A DNA stretch of 64,000 nucleotides. Origin: Thalassia testudinum. Lineage: Eukaryota > Streptophyta > Magnoliopsida > Alismatales > Hydrocharitaceae. Below, in pieces: positions 1 through 11,410 of the stretch. Within the stretch, counting starts at the first letter, position 1. Each line of letters starts with the position of its first letter. Both the position numbers and the translations under genes were made by a program. The DNA lies in contig JAZHRO010000062.1 in NCBI GenBank assembly GCA_037157565.1, positions 7,316,001 through 7,380,000 on the forward strand. Reading direction: 5' to 3'. Under the pieces are notes generated by a model that was given only the letters and a program-made list of their open reading frames with translations, had not been told where the DNA came from and made no database searches.

Positions 1-2021
1 CACTTTATGGTGCCTGAGGGGATCATCCTAGGTCATCTAATTTTCGAAAAGGGTATCCAAGTGGATCGAGCCAAGGTTGATTTAATTTCTCGACTTCCTA
101 TGCCTAGCTCGATCAGGGACATCCGTTCTTTTATGGGGCACATCAGTTTTTACCGTCGTTTCATTCCTGATTTCTTGAAAATCATGTGCCCCCTCACTAC
201 TCTTCTCTCCAAGGATGTACCCTTTGAGATCTCCAAGGAATGCACTCAAGCCTTTGAGAATCTTCATGACCGAGTCACCCAGGCTCCGATCCTACAGTCC
301 CCTGATTGGTCTCAACCCTTTGAGATCATGTGCGATGCATCTGATTTCGCTGTAGGAGCGGTTCTGGGGCAGAAAGTTGACAGGAAACTTGTGGTCATCT
401 ACTACGCTAGCAAGACACTTGATGAGGCTCAGTGTAACTATACAGTTACGGAGAAAGAGCTGCTAGCCATAGTATTTGCCCTCGAAAAATTTCGATCCTA
501 TCTCTTGGGTTCCCACGTCATCATCTACTCGGATCACACGGTTGTGAGGCATCTCTTTACCAAGAAGGATGCAAAGCCTCGATTGATCCGATGGATCTTG
601 CTATTGCAAGAATTCAACCTCGAGATTCGCGACAAGGTGGGAAAATAGAATGTGGTAGCTGACCACTTGTCTTGCCTTCCTTCTGAAATCATCAACCCTT
701 CTGGACCCATCATGGAGCATTTTCCTGATGAGCACCTACTGACTATTGGTACTAGGCTTTCATGGTTTGCTGATATAGTGAACTACTTGGCATCTCATCA
801 GATCCCGTCTGATTGGCCGAAGGCCAAGAAAGACAAATTGCGCTATGATGCCAAGTACTACATTTGGGAAGACCCGTACCTCTTCCGCATAGGTGCTGAC
901 CAAATATCCGGCGATGTGTCCCGGAGGGTGAAATCATTGATATTCTCTCCTTCTGCCATGACCAGGCATGCGGGGGCCACTTCTCTGGGCACAAAATCGC
1001 ATCTAAAATCCTCCAGTGTGGCTTTTACTAGCCCACCATCTTCAAAGACGCATACAATCACTGCAAGTCATGCAGTCGTTGCCAAACTTTGGGCAACATG
1101 AGCCATCGCGACATGATGCCTTTGCAGCCGATTCTCGTATGCGAAATCTTCGACATTTGGGGGATTGATTTTATGGGCCCCTTCCCTGTTTCGGACGACT
1201 TCGAGTACATTCTGCTTGCTGTGGATTACGTGTCCAAATGGATCGAAGCCATTCCGACCCGAACTTGTGATCACAAAATTGTTATCAACTTCATTCATCA
1301 GAATATCTTCTCACGGTTCGGGATTCCTCGTGCAATCATCTCTGATGGAGGGACCCATTTCACCAATGCTCAGTTCAGGTCACTGATGACCAAATACAGG
1401 GTGTCTCACCGAATCTCCACTCCTTACCACCCCCAGACTAATGGTCTAGCTAAGCTTTCTAATTAGGAGATCAAGAAAATCCTGTAGGTCACTATTCGAC
1501 CTGACAGGAAAGACTGGTCGTCCCGACTTCCGGAAGCTTTGTGGGCTTATAGGACTGCCCACAAGACCCAATTAGGCATGTCTCCTTTTAGACTGGTGTA
1601 CGGGAAGGCATGTCACCTTCCCTTCGAACTGGAGCACAAAGCCTATTGGGTAGTACGGAGGTGCAATTTAGATCTTTCTAAGGCTGGAACCCACAGAAAG
1701 CTTCAGATAAGCGAGATCGATGAATTACGCCTCGATGCATACGAGAACTCGCGAATCTACAAAGAGTGGGTTAAAGCCTTCCATGACAAGCACATATCTA
1801 GAAAGATCTTTCATTCTGGTCAGAAGGTCCTACTCTTCGATGCCCGACTCAAACTCTTCCCTGGGAAACTGCAATCCAAGTGGGTCGGACCTTATCTTGT
1901 CCGACAAGTTTTTGGAAATGGAGCCATCGAAATCAGTCCGCTCAGCCATGATTCTGAACTTTCTCGTGAACGGGCAGAGACTCAAACCGTTCATCGATGT
2001 AACCTCTACAGATTCGGCTGA
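1..2021 (+). pseudogene. Athila-lineage Ty3/gypsy pol, 3' part (RT end, RNase H, integrase)
   Basis: The reading enters mid reverse transcriptase (GIILGH, then [10 protein letters not shown]), continues through RNase H ([29 protein letters not shown]), and then integrase with its HHCC finger, the core ([19 protein letters not shown]) and a C-terminal tail ending in HRCNLYRFG. It made the replication enzymes of an Athila element; the wording matches the Athila branch ([28 protein letters not shown]). It is broken: a TAG at 646-648, a frame change near 905-915 (frame 1 to frame 3), a TAG near 1033 and TAG stops near 1465 and 1486. The integrase Glu region after 'PQTNG' is damaged (LAKLSN then stop). 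Its gag and the N-terminal RT lie left of the window. Family assignment is firm; non-function is clear. Confidence 0.93.
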
Positions 2022-3584
2022 GTCATCATTTATCCTCCATTTTCCCTGAGCATATTGCGCCCAGCCAATGGCGTAAAACTCAGTGCTCAACGGGAGGCAG
2101 CCCGTCATTCTTTTTGAAAATACCTGAAACCTTTTCTGACACCTCTTCGCACTTAAGGTTCACCCTTTAGGATAGCCGACTCCACCTCAGGTGCTTGCAT
2201 CTGAGATTACAAATCGTCTGCAACAGTCACCCCGACCCTTTCACTCATCAAAACATCTGTCCTAATGTATGAACTAAGTTAAATAAAAACCCCCCTAAGT
2301 TACAATGAGGACATTACAAATCTTAGGCATGGGGGGGCATGAAAGTGCAAAACTCACAAGAAAAGGTTTAAACAAAAAAATTTCACATATGCCAAAAACA
2401 CCATAAAAATTAAAATTTTTTTTATAAAAATAATAATAAAAAATAAAAAATAATAATAAAATGAGAGGAGGAAAGAAATTTTGTGGACTCTACAAAGGAG
2501 GAGGAGAAAAAGAAAAAAATGATAAAAAGGAGCACAAAATGAAAGAAAAGAGATAGTCATTAGTAAGAAATTAAGGAGTTAACCTAAGTTCTAGACCTCA
2601 TTCAGGAAAAGAAATGGAAAGCGCACAGTGAGATTAGTAAGAATGCAAACCGTAGGCATTCTTGGATAGACTCTTAGTACCCATTAAGATCTAGATATTC
2701 CTCAAGAGGTTGAGGAAAATGAAAAGCTTAAGTATTAGGTCCAAGGCTTAGGGAGTATTTGGCCTCGTTAACTAACTTTTGGTTTACGGGACTCAGTAAC
2801 CTAAGCACCCAAATTTCACACACAGCCTGGTTCAGTAAGCATAAAAATCAAAATCTCGCAGAAGCGTTGCAAAAATTCTGAAAATGACACCTAGAGTAGG
2901 AGCGGCCGATCAGCAGAAATTGATTTGGATGAGTTCCCAGTGCGGAGAGGTGGGAAATTCCCCTCGAAGATGCGTAACAAAATATCATCTCCTTGGTGCT
3001 GGTCTCTTAGGATATTTACATATCCTATTAGGGGCATGTAAGCACTCTACTGGTTCAGATTCCATGGATGGGATTATCTCAAAATCTCGAAAGCCAGGGT
3101 TCCGGGGGTTACCATGGGTGGTGCTATTTAGAAGCATCGACTGCTAGGATCCCTTGAGGATTGATGATGGGGACAAGGAATCTGATACAGACCGTGTTTA
3201 CAAGCCAATCCTAAGCTAGAATTAAAAAGGAAAAGGGAGAGAAAACTCTCCAAACATATAAATCTCCTACCTCTCTTTCTTACAAAATGCACTGCTAACT
3301 GAACCAGGGATAAAATTATCCCAAGCACGGGTGCTTTAACCACAAAGTCCAATAAGCCTTAGGTTAGCTCCTGTAGGCCTTAAAAACCTTTGCTAAGGAC
3401 TGAGGCTGAGGCTAGATAGATCTGGATCTTGGTTGGTACTAGAGTACCTTTTAGGCCTATGGATGGCATTCTGACCTAATCAAGGTTACAAAAGAAAAAG
3501 CACTTATCTAAACTCAATAAGAACTTCATGGTCAAGAACAAGGGTTGAAACCTTAAAATTTTGCTAAGGGACTAGCAAAAGCTA
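2022..3584 (+). other. Athila post-pol 3' untranslated region
   Basis: No coding sequence is visible. It starts with a short block around 2080-2110 (AGTGCTCAACGGGAGGCAG) that recurs downstream at 8020-8045, passes an internal polypurine-like tract, then an A-rich, purine-rich stretch (about 2380-2540), and ends at the LTR-adjacent polypurine tract. The block near 2915-2990 (ATGAGTTCCCAG through TCGAAGATGCG) is repeated at 8915-8965, which shows that two related 3' regions lie in this complex. Confidence 0.8.
2326..2337 (+). other. Internal polypurine tract-like motif
   Basis: GGCATGGGGGGG follows the phrase AATGAGGACATT. The same core appears next to the LTR at 3585-3596 and in the same post-pol place in the other Athila copies here (8276, 40077, 51248). 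A second plus-strand primer site is an inference. Confidence 0.6.
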
Positions 3585-3596
3585 GGCATGGGGGTA
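3585..3596 (+). other. Polypurine tract next to 3' LTR
   Basis: GGCATGGGGGTA lies directly before the LTR start TGATGA. This 12-mer is identical to the LTR-adjacent tracts of elements 1 and 2. In LTR elements this site primes plus-strand DNA synthesis. Confidence 0.85.
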
Positions 3597-4291
3597 TGAT
3601 GAGAGCCTCATCATGAACCCTAACTAGCACAATTTAATCTAAATAAGTGTGATGAAGCTCCTACAAAATCTAAAGAGAAGCTTAACTCAGATAATTCTGA
3701 ATTAAAGAATAAGACAAATCATAAGGGGTAAAACTGTAATTTTACCAATGCAGTACGCAAATAGGGTAATTAAGGGTCTAAACACAGGTCAAATAAACTT
3801 AATAAGGAGGGAAGTGGGATGATCTGATCTGAAAAGGGTTATAGCAACTTCTAGGAATGAAATGACATTCTGTAACCCTAAAACAAATCCAGTTTAATTC
3901 GCGAGGTTCGAGGTAGGATAAAAATCAACTAAACCCTCTAAAATTTCATGGAAAAATATTCCCTAGGGTTTAGAACCTTCAATTTGGCCTTTGCAACCTA
4001 TTTTGACCTAAAATGAGAACCATGCCCAATTTATGACCTAATTTGGGTTTTTGTGCAAATTGACCAGTCAAACATGGTGAAACATAAAATCAAATTTCAC
4101 CATTAAAATCCTTAGGTTCAAATTAGGTTGGTATAAAATTTGGGCCTAAGAAAAGACCATCTTGACCAACTTTACAAATTGGTCCTCTTGAATTACTTTT
4201 TGACCCTTATCTTTTGAAACCCTTACACATTGCCCCCTATCTTTCCAGTCATTCTTTGCAGAACGGTCCTCCCTGCCATTCTGAGCAGCGC

Positions 4292-4463
4292 CATACCTCC
4301 GGCGACCTTGCGCGGAGGATGGCGCCGCATAGGGCATGGCTCCCGTTCTTAGGAACGAGTGGGAGGTTCCCTGCAATAGTCATACCTCCGGCGACCTTGC
4401 GCGGAGGATGGCGCCGCATAGGGCATGGCTCCCGTTCTTAGGAACGAGTGGGAGGTTCCCTGC
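4292..4463 (+). repeat. Two-copy tandem duplication inside LTR Y
   Basis: An 83-bp segment at 4292-4374 is repeated at 4381-4463 (period 89), apparently without a mismatch. It begins CATACCTCCGGCG and ends GGTTCCCTGC. It lies 150-320 bp upstream of the TATA box. No other Y copy in the window has it, so it looks recent and copy-specific. Confidence 0.85.
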
Positions 4464-4542
4464 GTCGTCCTCTATTGCAGGGAACCTCCCCTGTGTCCTG
4501 CAACTGCCCATGCCTCTCGTGCGAACGCACGAGAGGCATGGG
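4450..4542 (+). promoter_or_regulatory. Two perfect hairpins upstream of the LTR TATA box
   Basis: Hairpin one has 14-bp arms at 4450-4463 and 4477-4490 with a 13-nt loop. Hairpin two has 17-bp arms at 4507-4523 and 4526-4542 around a 2-nt loop. Both arm pairs are perfect. They end 70 bp before the TATA-like box at 4612. Other Y copies have hairpins in the same region with different sequence. Function is unknown. Confidence 0.8.
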
Positions 4543-4611
4543 TCTCCTTCTCCGGCCATCTCCGGCGTGCTTTGCACGACGTTCCCTCGGGCTGCTCTCC
4601 TCGCCAGCACC

Positions 4612-4619
4612 TTTATAAG
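4612..4619 (+). promoter_or_regulatory. TATA-like box of LTR Y copy A
   Basis: TTTATAAGG lies in CACCTTTATAAGGAGCGG, about 1 kb into the LTR, after the hairpins and before the GC-rich leader. Copy 2 of the same LTR has TATAAAA at the matching place (11189). The start site itself is inferred. Confidence 0.6.
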
Positions 4620-5814
4620 GAGCGGCAGGGGCTACTTTCCAAGGCAAGCCTGATTTGGCTGAGGTTCCCTCCCTAATTTCATCTCTTCCACCCACGGCCA
4701 AAATGCCCACAGGCTCCGGCGGCCCTTTCCTCCTCCTTCTGTCGCTTTGCTGCCACACCTGCAATAGAGCCCACTACGCCACGTCTTCCCGTGTCAGGCC
4801 GCACCAGCTGATGCTTTCCCGACCTCTTCTTCGCCGCCGTTACCAACCTCTAGGCCCCTGTGTCTACGGCACCGGCAGGTAGGAGTCGAGCGCCACCTCC
4901 ATCCCCCTTCGTCAATTTTGGTAAGTAAACCTTCCTCTCTCTCTCCCTCCTAATTTACACTTTTAACCCACCGACCGTCACTGTCCATCGCCATCTTCCT
5001 CACTTCCGACCACCATCTCCGGCGAGATCGCCCCACTTCCACAGACCTTTCCACCCCTCGCTGACAAGCCCAGAAGCTCCACCATCACTCCTTGACCAGC
5101 TTCCCCATCTCCATTGGCCGCCAACACCTCTCCAGACCACCTCTTGAACACACCCATTCGTAGGCACATAGAGTGCCCTAGGCGCATGGCCATAGGCACT
5201 CTCCCACCTCGCCGACCCCCTCATTGCACTTGCCACACTCTGGCGAACCTCCCTGGAACCTTTTGATGTGGCCACGAGGCCGTCTGTGTGTTTCAGATGT
5301 CACCCTCCTCACCGCCATTGACGAACAGGTGAAGCTGCTTCGCGAGCTGCTCCAGGCTGCAGTGCCCCAGGCCCTCAGGTCCAGCAGCTGCGGAACACCC
5401 TCACGCTCACGCCCAGGCTCTCAATTGGGGTCGCGAGCCTTCATTGCGGCCCCAATTGTGCGAAGCTTCCTCCTGCGGGCACCCGAAATCGGAGGTAGGA
5501 CTTTAGTCCCACCTCATAAGTGTGTGGCCTCTCGCTCACACTTAAATTGATTTTGTGCTTTCGGCTTATTGCCTCCGAAAGCACATGGGGTGAGGTCCCT
5601 CACCTATTCACCCGCCTCGTTCGCGGCACTACCCACGCGGACTTGGTGACCCGACCTGACACCCTCCTATGCACTCCTCGCGCACCACCCAAGTTGGTGC
5701 GCCTGGACCCAGGCACGCGACCCGACCCGATTACCTGGCTCTGGGAGAGCTTCCTAAAGAGAGATCCAGAGAGAGAGACGCGGGGAAAGGGGTAGGGGGT
5801 AGGTTTTGCACTAA

Positions 5815-6375
5815 TGATTGAGTGTGTGCGCAGGAAAGAACAAAGAAGAAGAGAAGCGGCTGAGACTTTGCCGTACGGAAGAGAGAAAAGAAAAGTAGAG
5901 AAGAAGGAGAAGGCAGAAGCCTCTGAAGATGCAAAGAAAAGGGGAGAAGAAAAGAAGAAGCAGCAGAAGAAGAAGAAAGAAAAAGGAAGGAAGCTGAAGG
6001 AAAAGAGGAGTGGCACTGTAGCAACCGAGCCGTTAAGCCGTCTGAGTGCTGAATCAGACGTCGGCGAAAGAGGAGAGTCAGCAGCTGCCGGGAAGAAGGA
6101 AGAAGGAACCGCAGCTGAAGAAGAAGACATCAAGAAGAAAGGAAAGAAGAAGAAGACAGGCTAAAGAAGAAGAAAAGAAGAAGAATAAGAAGAAAGAAGA
6201 CACTTAGCTGCCGCAGAGAAGAAAGAAGCTGAAGAAAGAAAGGAGGTAGGCTGAAAAAGAAGAAAGAAGAAATAAAGAAAAAGAAAAGAGAAAGAGGAAC
6301 CTAGAATTAGAGAAGAAGGAAAAGAAGAAAGAAGAAGAAGAGAGTCGGTTGAAGAACAAAGAAGAAAAAAAGCCC
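5815..6375 (+). repeat. GAA/AAG-rich purine tract in LTR Y
   Basis: About 560 bp of mostly purine on the plus strand, built from interrupted GAA and AAG runs. The Y copy at 11411-14982 has a short version near 13530-13620, and the reverse-oriented solo LTR has it as TTC-rich DNA near 29480-29690. It yields a spurious Lys/Glu-rich ORF in one strand and a Ser/Phe-rich ORF in the other. Confidence 0.8.
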
Positions 6376-6613
6376 ATCACCCCTCTTTTTCTCCTTCTTT
6401 CTTAATTTTTTGTAAAACCTTATATATAGATATTGTGAATTCATATGCTTCTAGAATTTTAGTTTTCTCCCTGAGTTCCACCTCAGGAAACTCTTCATTC
6501 CGAGTAATAAATTGTATTAGACTGGTAACTGCTTTGCTATATACCACAATAACTATAATAACTATAAAGACGAATAAAGCGGGAGCGCACCACCAGCCTT
6601 AGAGAGACATGAA

Positions 6614-7782
6614 GCTGGTCCATCATGCATTGATTTCCTAAACACTTGTAGTAAGCTTGAGTCAGAACCTCTCGAGGATGTAATTCCTGAACCTTATCTT
6701 ATTAAGGTAATCCTAGAGAGTGATTCTGACATCCTAATAGAACTGAGTCTAGTTTCTAGTGATCCAATACCAACCTTCAACATAGAATCTAGATTTAAGC
6801 CTATTTGGGATGATCATGAGGCCCAATTTAATGAGAATCAGATGTTAAATCTGGACTATGATTCTGGTCTATATTTGATGATTACACCTCTCCAAGCTCC
6901 TCAGAATTACAAATTGATTTTTCGAAAGTCACATTGATTTACGATACAGAAACTGAGGAGTTGGAAGAGTTGGGATTTGATTCGTTTTACCCAAGGAGCC
7001 AAGAACCTGAGCCTATGCCTAATAAGGACACCTATTTGAGCTTAGAATTTGAGATTAGGTTAGATCCAAGTCAGGTTGTTGATTCTACACATCATGATTC
7101 ATTCAGTGGTGGAAATCCCAATCTGGAATCAGGTTCAGAAATTGATTTTCGCAGATTCTTCGATGATTTTGAATCCTATTCTTATTTCGGAGAACCTTTG
7201 TTTCCTGACAATTATGAGCCAATCTAAGATCTCAACATCTATGACCCGTTCTTTGATTCTGACTCTGAGGTCCCTATTCCTGAGATCATTGATTCAAAAT
7301 CATGTTCCATTGAGTTGGAATCATTCTATTATGATCTGCAGGAATCAGAAATAGTAAGTGCTGAGAGTGTCCACAATCCAAAGTTTGAATCTTTCACTGA
7401 CTCAGATTTCCATCATTCTATAACCACTCTCCAGGCATTTACATTTGATTTGAATGAGCATCGAGAAGACTCTTTAGATGAACCTATCTTTGAATCATTT
7501 CTAGAAGAGCCCTCTCCGCATCCAGATTTTGAACAAGCCACATCTTCCATCATAGAGCCAGAGCCTTCCAACATCCGATCCCAACCTCGACCTGCCACCA
7601 GAATCAACTTCTATTCTGATTCACCTCCATCTTTTGATCGGATATCGAACATTGATCAGACCATTAATCACTTCTTATCCTTTTCTAATCCTATTAGTAG
7701 GGTTCCTACATCCTCCACAAATCCATTTTCCTTTGAGGATCCCTACTCTAATCAGGCTGAACCGATTCAACCAAACCTTTGA
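6614..7782 (+). pseudogene. Acidic ORF of unknown function in an Athila-derived internal region
   Basis: Not recognised. A frame runs from about 6614 to a stop at 6935 (ESEPLEDVIPEP, ILESDSDILIELS); the reading then continues one frame over from 6934 to 7782 with a single TAA at 7225. Together they span about 390 codons. The product would be very acidic and rich in Asp, Glu, Ser, Phe and Pro, with no Cys/His finger and no RT, protease or integrase motif. Its place, between an LTR and a post-pol 3' region, suggests a cargo or accessory ORF of a non-autonomous relative of the Athila element. It could also be a heavily diverged gag or env-like gene. The low number of breaks over 1.1 kb argues that it was once a real coding region. 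Confidence 0.5.
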
Positions 7783-9624
7783 TTTTCGTTTCCACATCTC
7801 TTTGAGCCTCAAAGTATCTGGTGGGCTACACATCTACTGATTCACATCCATTAACCCACCAGACTAATTGGGTTTGGTCTGCATCATCAACCTATTGATC
7901 TGAACAAGCACTTGGTTGGACCAACCAGGCTACTTATTAAGGTGCTTGTTCTACGAAATTTCTCTGATTTGACCACCCCTACTCCTTAACCACCTTCTGC
8001 TCATATGAAGACATTTAATTTAGTGCTTAATGGGAGGCAACCAATCATTCCAAAAATATGAGACCCTTTTGATCATCCTTTTGAGCTACACTCCTACTGT
8101 ACTTTTGAGTTCAACTTTAGAATAGCTGACTCCACCTTTGGTACTTGTATCAAAGCTTGAAATCATCCGTAATAGCCATCCCGACTCATTCACCCACCCT
8201 TTGACCCTATTTTAAACTTTGAACCAAACAGAATTTGTACCCTCCTAGTTTATAATGAGGACATTGCAAAACTTAGGCATGGGAGGGTGTTAAAGTGCAA
8301 ACATATGGAAACTCAATTCTCTGAGAGGTTCTCACAAAAAAATATATACATATTCAAAAATGATAAAAAAATAAAAAATAAAAATAGAAAAAAAGAAAAA
8401 AAAATGGAGAAAAGGGAGAAAATTTTGTGAAATGATTGCAAATCTTTCTTGAGGAGGAAAAGAGGAGGAAACACAAAATGTCAAAAAGGAGTAAATCAAA
8501 AACAAAATTGATAGTCATAGTAATTGATTATGGGATTTACTTAAGTTCTATACCAAATCAAAAGAAAGATTAAGTTCTAAAATGATATAGGCAGGGAGAT
8601 TAGTAATGAATGCTGATCTTAGGTCTCTTGGGCTTGTTTTAGGGCTTAAACATTCATGTATTTGTTAAGATCTGGATTAATTCTCAAGAGGTTGAGGAAG
8701 GTGCGAAGCTGATGTAGTAGGTCTAAGGCTTAGGGATTATTCGACCTCGCTGCCTGCCCTTTGATTTGCGGGACTTGGTAACCTAAGTACCCAAAATCAC
8801 ATACTAAGTCTGGTTCAGTGCACTTAATAAAGAAAATCATGCCAAAAGTGTTCTGTTCTGAAAAATCATCTCGAAGATCTATATTAGGAGTGGCTTGACA
8901 ACACAAGTTGGTTGGATGAGTTCCCAGCATGCAGAGATGGGAAATTCCCCTCGAAGATGCGTAATAACATAACGTCTTGGTGCTTATCTCCTAGGATATC
9001 TAAATATCTACCAGGGGCATGTAAGCACCTTGTGCTGGTTCAGGTGCCATGGGCGGGATTATCCCGAAATGTCGATTACTAGGGCCTGAATTTAGCTACA
9101 GAACACCATGGGCAGCACTATCCCGAAGTGTCGAAAGCCAGGATTTTGGGGGTTGCCATGGGCGATGCTATCCCAAAGAATCGAAAGCTAGAGACTCTTC
9201 GAGGATTGATAGTGGGGACAAGGAATCTGATACAAGACCATGTTTCGGGCCAATTCAAGGCTAGATTTAAGGAAAAATAAAAAGAAAGAGAGAAAACTCT
9301 CCAAATTAAAATCATTCTATCTCTCTCCTACAAAAATGCATTGGCAAACTGAACTTGTACATGTTATATCTATGCACGAGTGCTTTAACCGCTAGGGTCA
9401 ACGAACCTCTAGGTAGTTTTTGCAGGCCATAGAAACCTTCGTGGCAAACCCAGGCTAAAGCTGGTCAGGTCTGGATCTTGATTGATACTTGAGTACCTTT
9501 AGGCCTATTATTGGCATTCTAATTTAATTTCTAGAGAGGCACAAATTAGGCATCTGAACATCAAAGCATGGCCTAGAGTTCTACTTCTTTCCATAAGATT
9601 TTACTAAGGGACTAGAAAAAGTTA
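7783..9624 (+). other. Second copy of the Athila post-pol 3' region
   Basis: No gene seen. It repeats the layout of 2022-3584: AGTGCTTAATGGGAGGCAA near 8020, a polypurine-like GGCATGGGAGGG at 8276-8287 after AATGAGGACATT, an A-rich purine stretch at 8330-8460, and the ATGAGTTCCCAG block near 8915. It ends at the polypurine tract before an LTR. The two copies are clearly related but diverged. Confidence 0.75.
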
Positions 9625-9636
9625 GGCATGGGGTTA
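9625..9636 (+). other. Polypurine tract next to LTR Y copy 2
   Basis: GGCATGGGGTTA, one base changed from the 12-mer used by the other Athila copies, directly precedes the LTR start TGATGG. Confidence 0.8.
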
Positions 9637-9796
9637 TGATGGTAATACCATTATGAGACATAACTAGCTTTAATTAGTCATAATCAAGTGACAAATGTTC
9701 CTACATAGTCGCCTGAGAGCCATAATTCCATACAAAGCCAGTTTGAGAAGAAAACATTAAATTAGGGTTAATTCTGTTGTTTTAAGATCACATGAT

Positions 9797-10401
9797 ACAT
9801 CCCAGACAGGGTGCGGCTGATACATATGGCTGGAATGGGAAATTTTCAGTGTAGCAGGCTTATGAAAGGATTATTAGGTCTAACACAAATGTGGAGAGTG
9901 ACCCGATTGATAAGAAAATTTAGCTATTGAAGATTCCATTGAAAGTGCAAATTTTCTTGTGGCTTTGTGGGAGGGAAGGCTTGATCACGAGTGACTTTAG
10001 ACATAGAAGAATGGGGACAACGTTAAATGCTTGTCATCTTTGTGGATTACACACTGACAGTGCATCTCATGTTTTTTCCTCATGGTTGGTCACAGACAAA
10101 CTATGGAGGAAAATTTGCCAGGAACCTCTACCTACTTGGGATTCCCTTTGGCAGAGGTTTAATACACTTGGACGACCATATAGGTGTATGGCTGCCACCT
10201 TGTGGTGTGCATGGAGGGTAAGAAATGAAAAGCTATTTCAGGAGAGACCAGTTCGGTGTGAGATAATTGTAAATGAGTGCTGGTCCCTCATACATAGTTG
10301 GGGATCTGTTCTGTAATGTTTGTTTAATTTGAAATATATTAACCTTCAGATTGCTATCGTTTCACGATAGCTTTCCTCACAGTTTAAAAAAAAAAAGAAA
10401 C
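9797..10401 (+). mobile_element. 5'-truncated L1-type LINE tail with target duplication
   Basis: The segment ends in an A-run (10386-10396) and is flanked by near-identical 10-mers, ATCACATGAT (9787-9796) and ATCACATCAT (10402-10411). The Y LTR sequence resumes right after it. About 600 bp are left of an element that is normally several kb, the usual result of incomplete reverse transcription. Confidence 0.85.
9927..10316 (+). pseudogene. LINE ORF2 C-terminus, zinc-binding RT-associated domain
   Basis: The open segment reads IPLKVQIFLWL at the start, then CHLCGLHTDSASHVF, and later WCAWRVRNEKLF. This is the zf-RVT type domain found at the C-terminus of plant L1 ORF2 proteins; the Cys/His residues CHLC, H and SH are visible. 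A TAG at 9921 replaces the usual Trp codon just before the domain. Only the C-terminal 130 codons or so remain, so no enzyme can be made. Confidence 0.85.
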
Positions 10402-11188
10402 ATCACATCATGGAAGTAGAGTAACCATGGGGTTTTCCAGGAGTTAATCTAAGGTTAAATGAGCATTAAAGTCCAATAAGAAGGTCCACAGAGACAAAAA
10501 TAGGGTTTCACACATTTCGAGAATCAAATCAGCACCCAAAACCCTAATTTCATACTTGCATAAATTACAGAGATTTTGGTCAGGATAAAATTCATTTAAA
10601 CCTCATAAAATTCATATAAAAATATTTCTTGAGGTTTGGTGTCCTTGATTTGACCACTTGAACCTATTTTGACCATAAACAGAGTCAGATAGATTTCTAC
10701 CCTAATTTGGGCTTCTACACAAATTGCCTAGCCAAACTTGGTCAAAGAAAAAAATCTGACTTCACCATTAGATTCCTTGGGTTGAAATTAGGTTTGCACC
10801 AAATTTGGGCCCAATAAGAGTCCATCTTGACGTAGTTTGCATTTCAGTCCATTTAAAATCTATTTATTTCAGACAAGCCCCTAACTTTTGAAAGTCCTTG
10901 CAATTGAATCCCTAACTTCCTTATCTTCTTTGCAAACAAGTCCTTGCCACCATTGGAGGTTAACCTCCAGACAGCTTTTGACCAACTCAAATCCTACTCA
11001 AATCACCACCAAATCCCACCAAATTTGGTGGGATTGGTGTTCACACTATGAGGAATTAATTGGGACTGGTCTTGGTTCCCAAATCGCAAGAGTGTGTTCT
11101 AGCGAACCTACAAGATTCATGGGTGTTTTTTGCTTCAAGCACAAGCCAATTTGGGCTTGTTTCCTTGTTTAGAGCTTGACTCGAGCTC

Positions 11189-11195
11189 TATAAAA
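11189..11195 (+). promoter_or_regulatory. TATA box of LTR Y copy 2
   Basis: TATAAAA in GAGCTCTATAAAACCTTCC, followed by a C-rich leader, as expected for a plant pol II promoter. A near-palindrome lies about 150 bp upstream (11012-11035). Confidence 0.7.
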
Positions 11196-11410
11196 CCTTC
11201 CCCCTTTCAAAGCTGCACCGCAGCTCCAACGACGTCTTCTTCCCCGACTTCCTCGCTCGCTACCACATACCATAGGCAGCAGGATTGCCTTCCTCTCCCT
11301 CCACTCCTCGGTAGCCACAACAGGAGCTCCTAGGTCCCCATCTTCCTTGCCGTTCTTTCATCGGAGGCTTCACCCCCTTCGACGTCGACCAATCAAAGCT
11401 GGCACCTCCT

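Larger units (their letters stand above)
3597..6548 (+). repeat. LTR of family Y, copy A (3' LTR of the first Athila element)
   Basis: It starts with TGATGA right after the polypurine tract. The 5' half matches the other Y copies at 9637, 11411, 20717 and (reverse) 29129-31880, with shared phrases such as CATAACTAGC and CCTAATTTGGGTTT. Contents in order: a stem-loop at the 5' end (3597-3613), a tandem duplication, hairpins, a TATA box, a GC-rich leader, a long GAA-rich purine tract and an AT-rich end with CTCCCTGAGTTCCACCTCAGG. The 3' edge is uncertain; I placed it at the ACA near 6548 because other Y copies end in ACA. ORFs inside it (for example lysine/glutamate-rich 5814-6164) are composition effects. 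Confidence 0.75.
9637..11410 (+). repeat. LTR of family Y, copy 2, truncated
   Basis: It starts TGATGG-TAATA-CCATTA and matches the first part of the other Y copies. A LINE fragment lies inside (9797-10401). It has hairpins near 10946 and 11012-11035 and a TATA box at 11189. It stops at 11410, where another full Y LTR begins without any intervening internal DNA, so its GAA-rich and AT-rich 3' parts are missing. Confidence 0.8.

Noticed and set aside
5814..6164. Lys/Glu-rich open frame and its Ser/Phe-rich antisense partner (5600-6133)
   Set aside because: Both come from the GAA-rich purine tract of LTR Y; low complexity, no start context, not kept in other Y copies.
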